From NCBI GenBank assembly GCA_036403075.1, contig DASWRS010000031.1, forward strand, positions 19,811-83,810: DNA of 64,000 bases. Reading direction: 5' to 3'. Positions within the stretch are counted from its first letter, which is position 1, and each line of letters begins with the position of its first letter. Shown one piece after another: positions 42,984-52,187 of this stretch. The position numbers and the translations under genes were made by a program. The notes under the pieces were generated by a model that was not told the origin of the DNA, searched no databases, and saw only the letters and a program-made list of their open reading frames with translations. Origin of the DNA: JABFXX01 sp036403075. Lineage in GTDB: Bacteria > Myxococcota_A > Polyangia > Haliangiales > Haliangiaceae.

Positions 42984-45710
42984 ATGAGCGCTCGTCCACG
43001 CCGGCGCACGATCATCCCCGAGGTGATCCAGATCTCAGCCACCGACTGTGGCCCGGCCACGATCAAGAGCGTGTTCGCCGGGATGGGCGTCGAGCTCAAC
43101 TATCGCGTCCTGCGCGAGGCGTGTCAGACCGACGTCGACGGTACGTCGATCATCACGCTGGAAGAGGTCTCGAGCCAGCTCGGCCTCGACGCCGAGCAGG
43201 TCATGCTGCCGATGGACCACGTCTTCCTCTCCGAGGCACGCGTGCTCCCGGCCATCATCGTCACCCTGACCGGCGGAGGGCGGCCGCACTTCGTGGTCCT
43301 GTGGAGGCGGCTCGGATCGTTTGTCCAGGTGATGGATCCGGCGGCAGGCCGCCACTGGACCCGGGTCGAGACCCTGGCCAGCAAGTTCTATCAGCACACG
43401 ACCTCCGCGCCCGCGGCCGCCTGGCGGGAATGGGCCGGCTCGGAGGAGGCGGTGGCCACGCTTGAGCGCCGCCTGCGGGACCTGGGCGCGGTCGAGGCCA
43501 GGGCGCTGATCGCGAAGGCGCTCGAGGATCCGGGGTACCAATCGATCGCCAGGCTCGACGCCGCTGCGCGAGCCGTCGCAGCCGTGGTCCGCGCCGGGGC
43601 GGTCCGGAGCGGACGCACGGCGGCGGGCCTGGTGCAGTCGATGATCGCCAAGGCCGAGTCCGGCGAGGTGCCGATCCCCGACGCCTACTGGTCGGTCCGC
43701 CCGAACCCCGAAGTGGAAGGCGAGGTCCTGCTGACCGGCGCGGTGCTGCTGCGGTTTCGCGGCTGGCGCGCGGACGCGACCCGGGGCGAAGCCGCGGCCT
43801 CGCCGGCGCCGGCGGCGATGAACGCCGAGCTCGCGACCGCGCTGGTCTCGGCGCAGGTCAGCCCCGCGCGAACGCTGCTCCGCCTGCTCGCACAAGATAC
43901 CTGGAGCGTCCCGCTGTTGATCGTGGCCGGGCTGGTGCTCGCGACCTTCGGCCGGATCGTCCAGGCGCTGATGCTGCGCGCCGTGCTCGATCTCGGGCGC
44001 GACCTCGGAACCGTCGGGCAGCGCGCCACGGGCATGCTGGTGCTGGTCGGGGTCGGGCTGGCGCTGCTGTTGATTCAAGTCCCGATCTCGCGCGGCTTGC
44101 TGGGGATCGGCCGTCGGCTCGAGGTCCGGCTCCGCAAGGCCTACTTCGAGAAGCTGCCCAGGACCGAGGACCGCTACTTCCAGAGCCGGCTCGCGTCGGA
44201 CATGGCGTCGCGCTGCCACAACATCCAGGCGATGCGGACCTTGCCGGTGCTGATCGCCCAGGGCATCACCATCTCGCTCGAGGTGCTGAGCACGGCGGCT
44301 GCGCTGATGTGGGCGGCACCGGGTGCGTGGGGCATCGCGCTCGCGCTCACCGCGGCCACGCTGGTGCTGCCGCTGTTCGCGCAGGGACTGTTCTTCGAGC
44401 CCGACATGCGCGTGCAGACGCACGCCGGGGCGCTGAGCGGCTTCATCCTGAACGCGCTGGTCGGGTTGACGCCGATCCGGATCCACGGCTCGGAGCGATC
44501 GCTGCGCCGCGGCCAGGAGGCGCTGCTGGTCGAGTGGACCAAGGCCCGCTACTGGCTCCAGGCGCTCTCGGTCGGCTTCGAAGGCGTGCTGATGGTGGTG
44601 AGCTACGGCCTCGTCGTGCTGCTGGTCTACTCGTACCTCGAGAGCAGCGAGCGCGCCTCGCTGGTCTTGCTGGTCGTGTTCTGGGCGCTGCGGTTCCCGA
44701 TCCTCGGCCAGCGCCTGCTGGTCCTGACGCGGACGTTCCCGAGCGCGATGAACCGAGTCCGCCGGCTCCTCGACATCATCGGCGAGATCGAGCCGGAGCC
44801 GGCGGCCGCCCGGCTGGCGCCCGCGTCTGGTCCCGAGCTGCACGCCCCACCTGCCCGCGAGGCACCGGTCGTGGCGAGCGAGCCGGCGGCTGCGGTCAGC
44901 GGAGTCGCGCTCGCGATGGAGCGGGTCCGCGTCAAGGGCGGCGGCCACGTCATCCTCGACAAGGTCTCGCTCGACATCGCCGCCGGCGAGCACGTGGCGC
45001 TCGTCGGCGTATCGGGAGCCGGCAAGTCGACGCTGGTCGGCCTGCTCCTGGGCTGGCTCCGCCCCGCGCGCGGCGAGATCCGCGTCGACGGCGAGCCGCT
45101 CGATCAGCTCGCGATCGAGCGCCTGCGCCGGGTCACCGCCTGGGTCGATCCGGCGATCAGCATCTGGAACCAGAGCCTGCTCGACAACCTCAGGTACGGC
45201 AACGACTTCGCGCACGGCTGGTCGCTCGACGCGATCCTCAAGGGCGCCGAGATGCTCGACATCCTCGAGGCGCTGCCGGCGGGCTTGCAGACCTTGCTCG
45301 GCGAAGGCGGAGGGTTGGTCTCCGGCGGCCAGGGCCAGCGCGTGCGCCTGGCCCGCGCGATGCTCCGCTCCGGGGTGCGGCTGGTGATCCTCGACGAGCC
45401 GTTTCGAGGGCTCGATCGCGAGCGCCGCGCGCGCCTCCTGGCGGAGTCCCGGCGGCTGTGGAAGAACGTCACGCTGTTCTGCGTGACCCACGACGTCTCG
45501 CAGACCCAGGAGTTCGACCGCGTCCTGGTCGTCGAGGGCGGGCGGATCGTCGAGAACGGCGCGCCCAAGGAGCTGCTGGCGAGGGAGAAGTCCCGCTACG
45601 CAGAGCTGTTCCACGCCGACCAGGACAACCACCAGCTGCTCTGGAGCAGCGGGAACTGGCGGCACTGGTGGCTCGCGGACGGCCGGCTCGTGGAGAAGCC
45701 GAGGCCATGA
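42984..45710 (+). CDS. Peptidase-containing ABC exporter (C39 + TMD + NBD)
   Basis: A 908-aa fusion. Residues about 10-145 are a C39 peptidase domain with all expected residues: Gln16, Cys22 (in ATDCGPATIKS), His102 (GRPHFVVLW) and Asp118 (QVMDPAAG). Such domains cut leader peptides after Gly-Gly. A further segment of about 170 residues (about 150-310) of unknown fold precedes the six-helix membrane domain. The NBD has Walker A GVSGAGKS, signature LVSGGQGQR, Walker B LVILDEP and H-loop VTHD. It should therefore both cleave and export peptides, presumably from the tiny precursor genes upstream. It overlaps the second ABC gene by 4 bp, so the two probably form a heterodimer. Confidence 0.92.
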   Translation: MSARPRRRTIIPEVIQISATDCGPATIKSVFAGMGVELNYRVLREACQTDVDGTSIITLEEVSSQLGLDAEQVMLPMDHVFLSEARVLPAIIVTLTGGGRPHFVVLWRRLGSFVQVMDPAAGRHWTRVETLASKFYQHTTSAPAAAWREWAGSEEAVATLERRLRDLGAVEARALIAKALEDPGYQSIARLDAAARAVAAVVRAGAVRSGRTAAGLVQSMIAKAESGEVPIPDAYWSVRPNPEVEGEVLLTGAVLLRFRGWRADATRGEAAASPAPAAMNAELATALVSAQVSPARTLLRLLAQDTWSVPLLIVAGLVLATFGRIVQALMLRAVLDLGRDLGTVGQRATGMLVLVGVGLALLLIQVPISRGLLGIGRRLEVRLRKAYFEKLPRTEDRYFQSRLASDMASRCHNIQAMRTLPVLIAQGITISLEVLSTAAALMWAAPGAWGIALALTAATLVLPLFAQGLFFEPDMRVQTHAGALSGFILNALVGLTPIRIHGSERSLRRGQEALLVEWTKARYWLQALSVGFEGVLMVVSYGLVVLLVYSYLESSERASLVLLVVFWALRFPILGQRLLVLTRTFPSAMNRVRRLLDIIGEIEPEPAAARLAPASGPELHAPPAREAPVVASEPAAAVSGVALAMERVRVKGGGHVILDKVSLDIAAGEHVALVGVSGAGKSTLVGLLLGWLRPARGEIRVDGEPLDQLAIERLRRVTAWVDPAISIWNQSLLDNLRYGNDFAHGWSLDAILKGAEMLDILEALPAGLQTLLGEGGGLVSGGQGQRVRLARAMLRSGVRLVILDEPFRGLDRERRARLLAESRRLWKNVTLFCVTHDVSQTQEFDRVLVVEGGRIVENGAPKELLAREKSRYAELFHADQDNHQLLWSSGNWRHWWLADGRLVEKPRP

Positions 45711-47833
45711 TGCACGACCTCTCCCACCTGTTGTGGCCGGTCGATCGGCTGCCCGACGCCCTCGAGCAGATGGCGCAGCGCGCGAGCTACGGCGCGCGCC
45801 CCGGCGAGCTCAGCGCGCACGATCCGGAGGTCGAGCCGAGCCGGGTCTGGATGTTCGCGCTCGCCGGCCGGCTCGGCGTCGAGCTCGAGCCGATCACGCC
45901 GCTCTACCGCGAGCTCCCGGCCGTCGTCGAGCGCGCCGCGCCTGCGGTGCTGCAGGTCCGGCGAAACGGCCGGCCGTTCTATCTCGTCCTGCTCGGGACG
46001 CGCTGGAACAAGGCCCGGCTGCTCGCGCGGGACTCCACGGTGGTCTCGGTCGAGACCGGCCGCGTGCTCGCGCTGGTCCGCCAGGAGCGGCAGGCCGGCA
46101 TCGCCGCCGAGGTCGACCAGCTGCTCGCGGGCGTCGAGACGCCGGCGCGGGCGCGCGAGCGCGTCCGGGGCAAGCTGCTGCTCCAGCGGCTCGGCCAGGT
46201 CGAGCTGCGGACCTGCTGGATCATGCGGCCGCAGCGCACCGCGCGCCCGGCGACCTTGCTCGGCGACATGCCGCGGCTGGTGGCCGGGATCCTCGTCAAC
46301 CACCTGCTGCTGTCGCTGGTGCTGGCGAGCTCGTTCTGGATCCTGGGCCGCGCCGCGCTCGAGGCGCACCTCGAGACCGGCTGGTTCGAGGGCTGGATCG
46401 CCGTCATCGCCTGCTCGATCCCGCTGCGCCTGCTCGAGGTCTGGTGGCAGGGGCTGTTCTCGATCCGCGTCGGCACGCTGCTCAAGCAGCAGCTCCTGGC
46501 GGGCATCCTCAAGCTGACCCCGGACGAGATCCGCCTCGACGGGATCGGGCGGCACTTCGGCCGCGTCGCGGAGTCCGAGGTCGTCGAGCTGCTCGCGCTC
46601 GGCGGCGCGTTGCTCGCGGTGCTGTCGATCGTCGATCTGTTCCTGGCGGCGATCATCCTCGTGCTCGGCGCGGGCGGCTGGCTCCACGTCGCCGCGCTGG
46701 CCGCCTGGATGCTGGTCGCCTTCGCCCTGACCTGGCGGCACTACGTCGTGCAGCGCCGGTGGTCGGCGGCGCGCATCGACATCACGCACGACCTGCTCGA
46801 GCGCATGCTCGGCCACCGGACGCGGCTCGCGCAGCTGCCGCTCGAGCGCTGGCACGACGGCGAGGACCGCCGGCTGAGCGAGTACGCCGAGATCTCGAAG
46901 GTCATGGACCACCGGACGATGCAGCTGTCGGCGATCCTCCCGGGCGGCTGGCTGGTCCTCGCGCTGCTGACGCTGCTGCCGGCGTTCGCCAGCGGGACCG
47001 CGCCGGCGAGCGCGCTGGCGATCTCCGCCGGCGGCATCCTCCTCGCGCTTCGCGCCTTCGACGAGATCTCCGTGTTCTTCCAGCAGATCTCGCTGGCGGC
47101 ATCGTCGTTCGAGCAGATCCGCGATCTGCTGCGCGCGGTGGTTCGGCCGGAGCTCGAGTCCAAGGTCCCGCTCGAGATGGAGGCCGGCAAGCTGGCCGAG
47201 GACGCCGGCGACACCGTGGGCGAGACCTTGATCGAGGCCCGCGGCTTGACCTTCCGGCACAACGCGCGGACCCGGCCCGTGCTGGAGAACTGCTCGCTCC
47301 AGATCGCGCGGGGCGATCGCATCCTGCTCGAGGGCCCGTCGGGTGGCGGCAAGTCGACCCTGGTGTCGCTGTTGACCGGCCTGCGGACGCCGGAGGCAGG
47401 CGTGCTCCTGCTGCGCGGCCTGGACCGTTCGACTTTCGGCATGTCGGGCTGGCGGAGGCGCGTCACCGCCGCGCCCCAGTTCCACGAGAACCACGTCCTG
47501 TCCGGCAGCTTCGCCTACAACCTGCTGCTCGGGCGCGAGTGGCCGAGCTCCAACGAGATGCGGGACAAGGCCCGCGCGCTGTGCCGCGAGCTCGGGCTCG
47601 AGGAGCTGGTCTCCAAGATGCCGTCCGGGATCGACGAGCTGATCGGCGAGACCGGCTGGCAGCTCTCGCACGGCGAGAAGAGCCGGCTCTACATCGCTCG
47701 CACGCTGCTCCAGGGCGTCGAGCTCGTCATCCTCGACGAGAGCTTCGCGTCGCTGGATCCCGAGACCATGCGGGTGGCGGTGCGCTGCGTGCTCGAACAC
47801 GCGCCGTCCGTGGTCGTCGTGAGCCACCCATGA
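45707..47833 (+). CDS. Second ABC exporter half (degenerate peptidase-like N-terminus, short C-terminus)
   Basis: A 708-aa protein co-translated with the PCAT (ATGA). The first 130 residues contain RRNGRPFYLVLLGTRWNKARLL, resembling a peptidase-like domain without a catalytic cysteine. About six membrane helices follow. The NBD has Walker A GPSGGGKST, an altered signature QLSHGEKSR (canonical LSGGQ) and Walker B LVILDES. The protein ends just after the H-loop (VVVVSHP and stop), so the usual last 30-50 residues are absent. It likely pairs with the PCAT in an asymmetric transporter. Unlike the PCAT it probably does not cut peptides. Confidence 0.9.
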   Translation: MMHDLSHLLWPVDRLPDALEQMAQRASYGARPGELSAHDPEVEPSRVWMFALAGRLGVELEPITPLYRELPAVVERAAPAVLQVRRNGRPFYLVLLGTRWNKARLLARDSTVVSVETGRVLALVRQERQAGIAAEVDQLLAGVETPARARERVRGKLLLQRLGQVELRTCWIMRPQRTARPATLLGDMPRLVAGILVNHLLLSLVLASSFWILGRAALEAHLETGWFEGWIAVIACSIPLRLLEVWWQGLFSIRVGTLLKQQLLAGILKLTPDEIRLDGIGRHFGRVAESEVVELLALGGALLAVLSIVDLFLAAIILVLGAGGWLHVAALAAWMLVAFALTWRHYVVQRRWSAARIDITHDLLERMLGHRTRLAQLPLERWHDGEDRRLSEYAEISKVMDHRTMQLSAILPGGWLVLALLTLLPAFASGTAPASALAISAGGILLALRAFDEISVFFQQISLAASSFEQIRDLLRAVVRPELESKVPLEMEAGKLAEDAGDTVGETLIEARGLTFRHNARTRPVLENCSLQIARGDRILLEGPSGGGKSTLVSLLTGLRTPEAGVLLLRGLDRSTFGMSGWRRRVTAAPQFHENHVLSGSFAYNLLLGREWPSSNEMRDKARALCRELGLEELVSKMPSGIDELIGETGWQLSHGEKSRLYIARTLLQGVELVILDESFASLDPETMRVAVRCVLEHAPSVVVVSHP

Positions 47834-49356
47834 TCCGGCTGATCCGCTCGATCGCACGCTCGGTCGCCCGCTCGGTCGCCCGCTCGGTCGCACTGCCCGT
47901 GATCGCCGTGATCGCCGTGCTCGCCGGCGCGTGCGCGCTGGTTCGCCCGGTCAAGGTGGCGCCGCCTCCGGCGCCCCGGGCCTTCCTCTCGGATGTCGAC
48001 GCTGGCCCGCCCAGCGCCCAGGGCGCCCGGGGCGCCCGGGGCGCGCACGACGCGCCGGGCTCGGCCGAGCGAGCCACCGAGGACGCGGTGTGGTGGAGCG
48101 CGTTCGCTGATCCCGCGCTCGACCGCGCGATCCAGGAGACGTTCCGCAACAACTACTTCCTCCGCGACGTGCGGACCTTGATCTACGAGAACGCGCTCGA
48201 CCCGTCGATCCCGCGGGGCTGGTTGTGGCCGCTCCAGATCGGCATCCCTCCGACGACGCCGGCGAGCGTCCAGCACATCGTCACGGCGGTGGCCGGGGCC
48301 AAGCCGACGCCGCTGACCTACGACGCGGCGAACATCGACCTCACCGCGTCCTACCAGCTCGACGTCTGGGGAAACCTCGACGCGCGGCGCCGGGTCGGCG
48401 ACGATCTGGTCGAGCAGCAGCGCCAGAGCACCGAGATCACCGCCCAGAACCTGGCCGAGCAGGTCGCCCAGCTGTGGTTCGACATCCTGGTCGAGCGCGC
48501 CCTGAAGGAGCTGACCCAGAGCGAGGTCAAGCATAACCAGGAGCTGTTCGACCTGGTCAAGGCGCGGTTCGAACAGCACCTCGTGCCCAGGCTGGTCGTC
48601 CTGCAGCAGGAGCAGCAGCTGCTCAACATCCAGTCGCAGGTGCCGCTGGTCATCGCGCGGATCGCGCTCTTGAACTCGCAGCTGACGGCGCTCCTGGGCC
48701 GCACGCCGAACCCGCATGATGATCTCGTCCCCGCGGACCGCCGGCTGCCCGATCTGCCTCCGGCGCCGCCGCTCGGGACGCCGGGCGAGCTGACCGAGAG
48801 CACGCCGGAGATGCGGTTCGCGCGGCTGCGCGTGACCGAGATCGAGAACCGCGTGAACCAGAACCTGTCGAGCTGGTTTCCGACGATCGAGGTCCTGGGC
48901 AGCGCCGGCGTGGTGTCGTTCGGGTTCTCGAGCACGTTCAGGGAGTCGTTCGCGGGTGTCCGCTTGACCTGGCCTCTGTTCGACGGCGGTAAGCGCATCA
49001 GCGAGGCCAGGCAGCTCGAGCTGACGCTCGAGCGGCGCAAGTGGCAGTACGACCTCGCCCTCAAGACCGCGATCGGCCGCGTGCAAGACGCGCTGCTTCA
49101 GGAGAAGAACCAGGCAGAGAGCCTGCGGAGCCTGCGCGCGCAGGTCGAGCTCGGCCGGCGGCTGCTCGAGGAAGCGCAGAGGATCTTCGAACAGGGGCAA
49201 TCCGACTACCTCCCCGTGCTCGCCGCGCTCGCCAACCTGGCCTCGCTCGAGCGCGACAGCCTCCGAGCCCGGCGCCTGCTGCTTTCCTATCGAGTCCAGC
49301 TCTACCGCGCGCTGGGCGGCACCTGGTCCTACGCTGTCACCAAGCTCCCCGAATGA
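47830..49356 (+). CDS. TolC-like outer-membrane efflux lipoprotein
   Basis: A 508-aa protein; lipobox VIAVLAGAC. Two OEP repeats are visible with DVWGNLDARRRVG, long coiled-coil helices (EQQRQSTEITAQNLAEQVAQLWFDIL; ERALKELTQSE) and the second half SWFPTIEVLGSAGV with LFDGGKRISEARQLELTLERR. It gives the exporter an outer-membrane exit. Three in-frame repeat tracts lie in the signal and linker: a 12-bp unit at 47854-47889, a 9-bp unit at 47899-47925 and a 9-bp unit at 48014-48049. The start overlaps the ABC stop (ATGA) and it is followed by the 588-aa gene. Confidence 0.92.
   Translation: MIRLIRSIARSVARSVARSVALPVIAVIAVLAGACALVRPVKVAPPPAPRAFLSDVDAGPPSAQGARGARGAHDAPGSAERATEDAVWWSAFADPALDRAIQETFRNNYFLRDVRTLIYENALDPSIPRGWLWPLQIGIPPTTPASVQHIVTAVAGAKPTPLTYDAANIDLTASYQLDVWGNLDARRRVGDDLVEQQRQSTEITAQNLAEQVAQLWFDILVERALKELTQSEVKHNQELFDLVKARFEQHLVPRLVVLQQEQQLLNIQSQVPLVIARIALLNSQLTALLGRTPNPHDDLVPADRRLPDLPPAPPLGTPGELTESTPEMRFARLRVTEIENRVNQNLSSWFPTIEVLGSAGVVSFGFSSTFRESFAGVRLTWPLFDGGKRISEARQLELTLERRKWQYDLALKTAIGRVQDALLQEKNQAESLRSLRAQVELGRRLLEEAQRIFEQGQSDYLPVLAALANLASLERDSLRARRLLLSYRVQLYRALGGTWSYAVTKLPE
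47854..48049. repeat. In-frame 12- and 9-bp repeat tracts in the TolC-like gene
   Basis: Three tracts: gcccgctcggtc type x3 (47854-47889), gtgatcgcc type x3 (47899-47925) and gcgcccggg type x3 (48014-48040, with a diverged copy to 48049). They expand the signal peptide and the following linker by whole codons. Confidence 0.8.
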
Positions 49357-49367
49357 AAGGACATGCC

Positions 49368-51134
49368 ATGGCGGAACTTCAACCGAGTGAGGTTCTTTGC
49401 ATCCCCAAGCGGCGGCGGCTGACCCATAGCCGGATCAAGAACGAGGAAGGCCAGGAGGTCTTGCACCTGTTCTACGGCGAGATCGAGCTCATCTTCGACG
49501 AACCGGACGTCGCGCCCATGGGCGAGAAGCTGATCGAGGTCGAGCGGTTTCGCGCCGAAGAGGCCATGGCATGGTCGAACGCAGCGCCCCATGACTGGGA
49601 GAAGATCCGCGACTTGCTCCAGGCGCTGATCGACCAGCAGGTGCTCAAGCGGATCTCGGAGTCGCCCGCGGACAGCGCGGAGACCTTCCCCGCGAAGCTC
49701 GGCCTGGCGCCCGAGGGTCGCGAGCCGGCGACCTTCAGCGCGCACGACTCGCAACGCTGCCCGGTGCTCACCGCCGACGCGTTCGGGCAGGCGCTCGACA
49801 TCTCCAACATCGAGGTCCTCGTCCCGATCTACCGGATCGCCCACCCCGCGCTGGACACCGACGGGCGGCAGGTCGGCGAGAACAACGTCTCGCCGCGCAC
49901 GTTGTTCCTCGATCTGCCGACGCAGCGCCGGGTCTGCAACTTCGCGGGGAGCCGCTACCAGGACGAGCTCCCGATGAACACCACCGCCATGAAGCACATG
50001 GGCAAGCGGTGGCCGGAGCTGCTGTCGTTGACCGAGCAGTTCCGGCTCGCCCTCCATGCGCGGATGCCGCCCCGAGATCCGCCGGCGCTCCGCACCGGAG
50101 AAGCCCACTTCCTGGCGGTGTGCACGCTGGCGTCCGCCGGCTACGTGATGGTGCGGGGGGTGGATCCGGTGCCGAACGGGCAGCTCGACGGTGGGCTGGC
50201 GGCGATGTTCCGGTTGATCGACGGCGTCCGGCTGGTCACCAACGACCTGCTGCGCGCCACGCCGGGCGCGCACGGCTGCGACACGCCGATCGACGCGCAG
50301 GGCATCGCCGATCACGCCGAGCGTTACGCGGTGTACCGCGGCACCTTCGGCGTCTGCGCCGGGCCCCCCGCGCTGATCGACGAATACCTCCGCGTGCTGT
50401 TCGGCGAGACCAGCGCGCCGATCCATGCCGAGCCGACGATCGCCGACCGCCTCGGCGATCTCGACGCCGCGATCGACTATGGCCTGCTCGGCCAGCGGAT
50501 CGAGTCGACGGTGCGGTTCCTGGGCAACTCGCAGGGCCTGCTCCGCGAGCGGCTCAGGGCGGCGTTTCACGGCCACAGCCCGCGCACCGCGCTGCAGGAG
50601 CTGATCGAGGCGCCGGTCGACTCCGAGCACCAGCCGCAGCTCCGCCTGAACCACCCGCTGGCGGACACGCTCAAGCTGGAGCTCGAGGTCAGTCGCTGGC
50701 TGTTCGGCCGCGCCGGCGAGGCGCTGCCGGGCAAGGTCGACGGCGGCTCGCTCGACGAGCTCATGCGGCTCGATCCGGCCGCGCAGGCGGCGAGCCAGCG
50801 GCGGCTGGCCGAGTTCTTCGCCCACGCGCTCCCGGCCGACAAGGCCGTGACCGAGCCGATCTGCAGCGAGCTGGCAGCGGTCGCGGCCGACGTGTTCGCG
50901 CTCGAGCGCCGCTGCTTGCGGATCGTCGAGCGCGAGCAGGGCAAGCTCAACGAGCGGCTGCGGCGCCCGCCGGGCCGCCCGCTCACGAGCGCCGACCTCG
51001 CAGCCTACAACCGGCCGCGGACCGGGCCGGCGCTCTACGCGACGCTGGCCGAAGGCCTGGGCGTCTCCGCGACCAGTAGCGCTGGCTCCACCGTGATCCG
51101 CTACGAGGATCGCAGCCTCACGTTCACCGACTGA
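49368..51134 (+). CDS. Unrecognised 588-aa operon protein with RRE-like N-terminus
   Basis: No family was recognised. The ATG at 49368 has an aaagga site; an ATG at 49353 overlapping the TolC stop is an alternative. Residues about 10-105 (EVLCIPKRRRLTHSRI ... EKIRDLLQALIDQQVLKRI) resemble a PqqD-like/RiPP recognition element pattern: strands followed by three helices with a Leu-rich last helix. The rest is mostly helical, with QFRLALHARMPPRD, VMVRGVDPVPNGQLDGGL and RLVTNDLLRATPGAHGCD as prominent blocks. It could be a peptide-modifying or precursor-binding protein, inferred from position between TolC and the kinase. No catalytic motif is obvious. Confidence 0.8.
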   Translation: MAELQPSEVLCIPKRRRLTHSRIKNEEGQEVLHLFYGEIELIFDEPDVAPMGEKLIEVERFRAEEAMAWSNAAPHDWEKIRDLLQALIDQQVLKRISESPADSAETFPAKLGLAPEGREPATFSAHDSQRCPVLTADAFGQALDISNIEVLVPIYRIAHPALDTDGRQVGENNVSPRTLFLDLPTQRRVCNFAGSRYQDELPMNTTAMKHMGKRWPELLSLTEQFRLALHARMPPRDPPALRTGEAHFLAVCTLASAGYVMVRGVDPVPNGQLDGGLAAMFRLIDGVRLVTNDLLRATPGAHGCDTPIDAQGIADHAERYAVYRGTFGVCAGPPALIDEYLRVLFGETSAPIHAEPTIADRLGDLDAAIDYGLLGQRIESTVRFLGNSQGLLRERLRAAFHGHSPRTALQELIEAPVDSEHQPQLRLNHPLADTLKLELEVSRWLFGRAGEALPGKVDGGSLDELMRLDPAAQAASQRRLAEFFAHALPADKAVTEPICSELAAVAADVFALERRCLRIVEREQGKLNERLRRPPGRPLTSADLAAYNRPRTGPALYATLAEGLGVSATSSAGSTVIRYEDRSLTFTD

Positions 51135-51161
51135 CGCTGACTGACGCTGAAAGAGGTCGCG

Positions 51162-52175
51162 ATGCACCCCGAGCTCGTACGCCGCTTCCACGAACGGATC
51201 CGCGATCAGGCCGCACGCCGCTACGGCTTGCAGCCGTCGGATCTCACCGAGCTGAACGCGTTCGAAAACTTCGTCTACGAGGCCGAGAACCAGGACGGCG
51301 TCGTCCTGATCCTGCGGGTCTCGCACAGCACGCGGCGCAGCCTCGACTACACGCTGGGCGAGGTCGAGTTCGTGCGCTACCTGGGTGCCGCCAAGATCCC
51401 GGTCTCGCAGCCGATCCTGTCGGAGGGCGGACAGTTCGTGGAGCGGATCGACGACAGCGATCCCGGCCACTACTTCGTGGTGACCGCCTTCGAGCGCGCC
51501 GAGGGCGTCGTGTTCGACGACGCTCCGCCGCTCCGGGAGCGCTACTGGAAGCCGGAGCTGTTCCGTGACCTCGGCCGGATCTTCGCGCGCCTCCACAACC
51601 GCGCGCAGACCTACAAGCCATCGAACCCCCGGTTCAAGCGCCAGGAGTGGTACGAGTACGACGTGGTCGACATCGACCGGTTCGCGCCTCCCGAGGAGCA
51701 GCTCGTGCGCGAGCGGACCGCGCAGATCATCGAGCGCCTGAAGCAGCTGCCGCGGACGCCGGACGACTACGGCGTGATCCACGCCGATCTCCACCCGCAC
51801 AACTTCTGCTTCGCCGACGGCCGGATCACCGTGTTTGACTTCGACAACTGCGAATACGCGTGGTTCGCCAAGGACATCGCGGTGATCGTGTTCTACGTGG
51901 CGAGGTTCGAGACCCGCGGGCAGCGCGAGGAGGCCGTCGCGGCCTTCCTCGCGCCGTTCCTCGAGGGCTACCGGGAGCTCCGCCGCTGCGATCGGATGTG
52001 GCTCGAGGCGCTCCCGGACATGCTCGCGCTCCAGCGCTCGATGAACTACGCGCTGTTCCACCAGTATCGCGATCCGGGCCTGCTGGATCAGGATACGCTC
52101 GACCGCTGGTCGCGCTTCCGGCGAGATATCGAGGACGAGACGCCGGTGCTCCAGCTGGACTTCACGCGCTTCTGA
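51162..52175 (+). CDS. APH/SrkA-like phosphotransferase
   Basis: A 337-aa protein with the aminoglycoside-phosphotransferase-type kinase fold. The catalytic loop is VIHADLHPHNFCF (His207, Asp209, Asn214), and the metal-binding Asp is in VFDFDNCEY (Asp226 or Asp228). The N-lobe has FENFVYEA and an acceptor Arg/Lys block LILRVSH. It resembles the SrkA/CotS/homoserine-kinase group. In some RiPP pathways (for example thioviridamide-like) an APH-type kinase prepares Ser/Thr for dehydration; peptide A has Ser and Thr, peptide B neither, so this role is speculative. The RBS is agagg. Its gap to the next gene is 12 bp. Confidence 0.88.
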   Translation: MHPELVRRFHERIRDQAARRYGLQPSDLTELNAFENFVYEAENQDGVVLILRVSHSTRRSLDYTLGEVEFVRYLGAAKIPVSQPILSEGGQFVERIDDSDPGHYFVVTAFERAEGVVFDDAPPLRERYWKPELFRDLGRIFARLHNRAQTYKPSNPRFKRQEWYEYDVVDIDRFAPPEEQLVRERTAQIIERLKQLPRTPDDYGVIHADLHPHNFCFADGRITVFDFDNCEYAWFAKDIAVIVFYVARFETRGQREEAVAAFLAPFLEGYRELRRCDRMWLEALPDMLALQRSMNYALFHQYRDPGLLDQDTLDRWSRFRRDIEDETPVLQLDFTRF

Positions 52176-52187
52176 GAGGCCGAGACC

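Noticed and set aside
43035..45665. Long minus frame opposite the PCAT gene
   Set aside because: The plus strand has complete C39 and ABC motifs; the minus frame is an antisense artefact.
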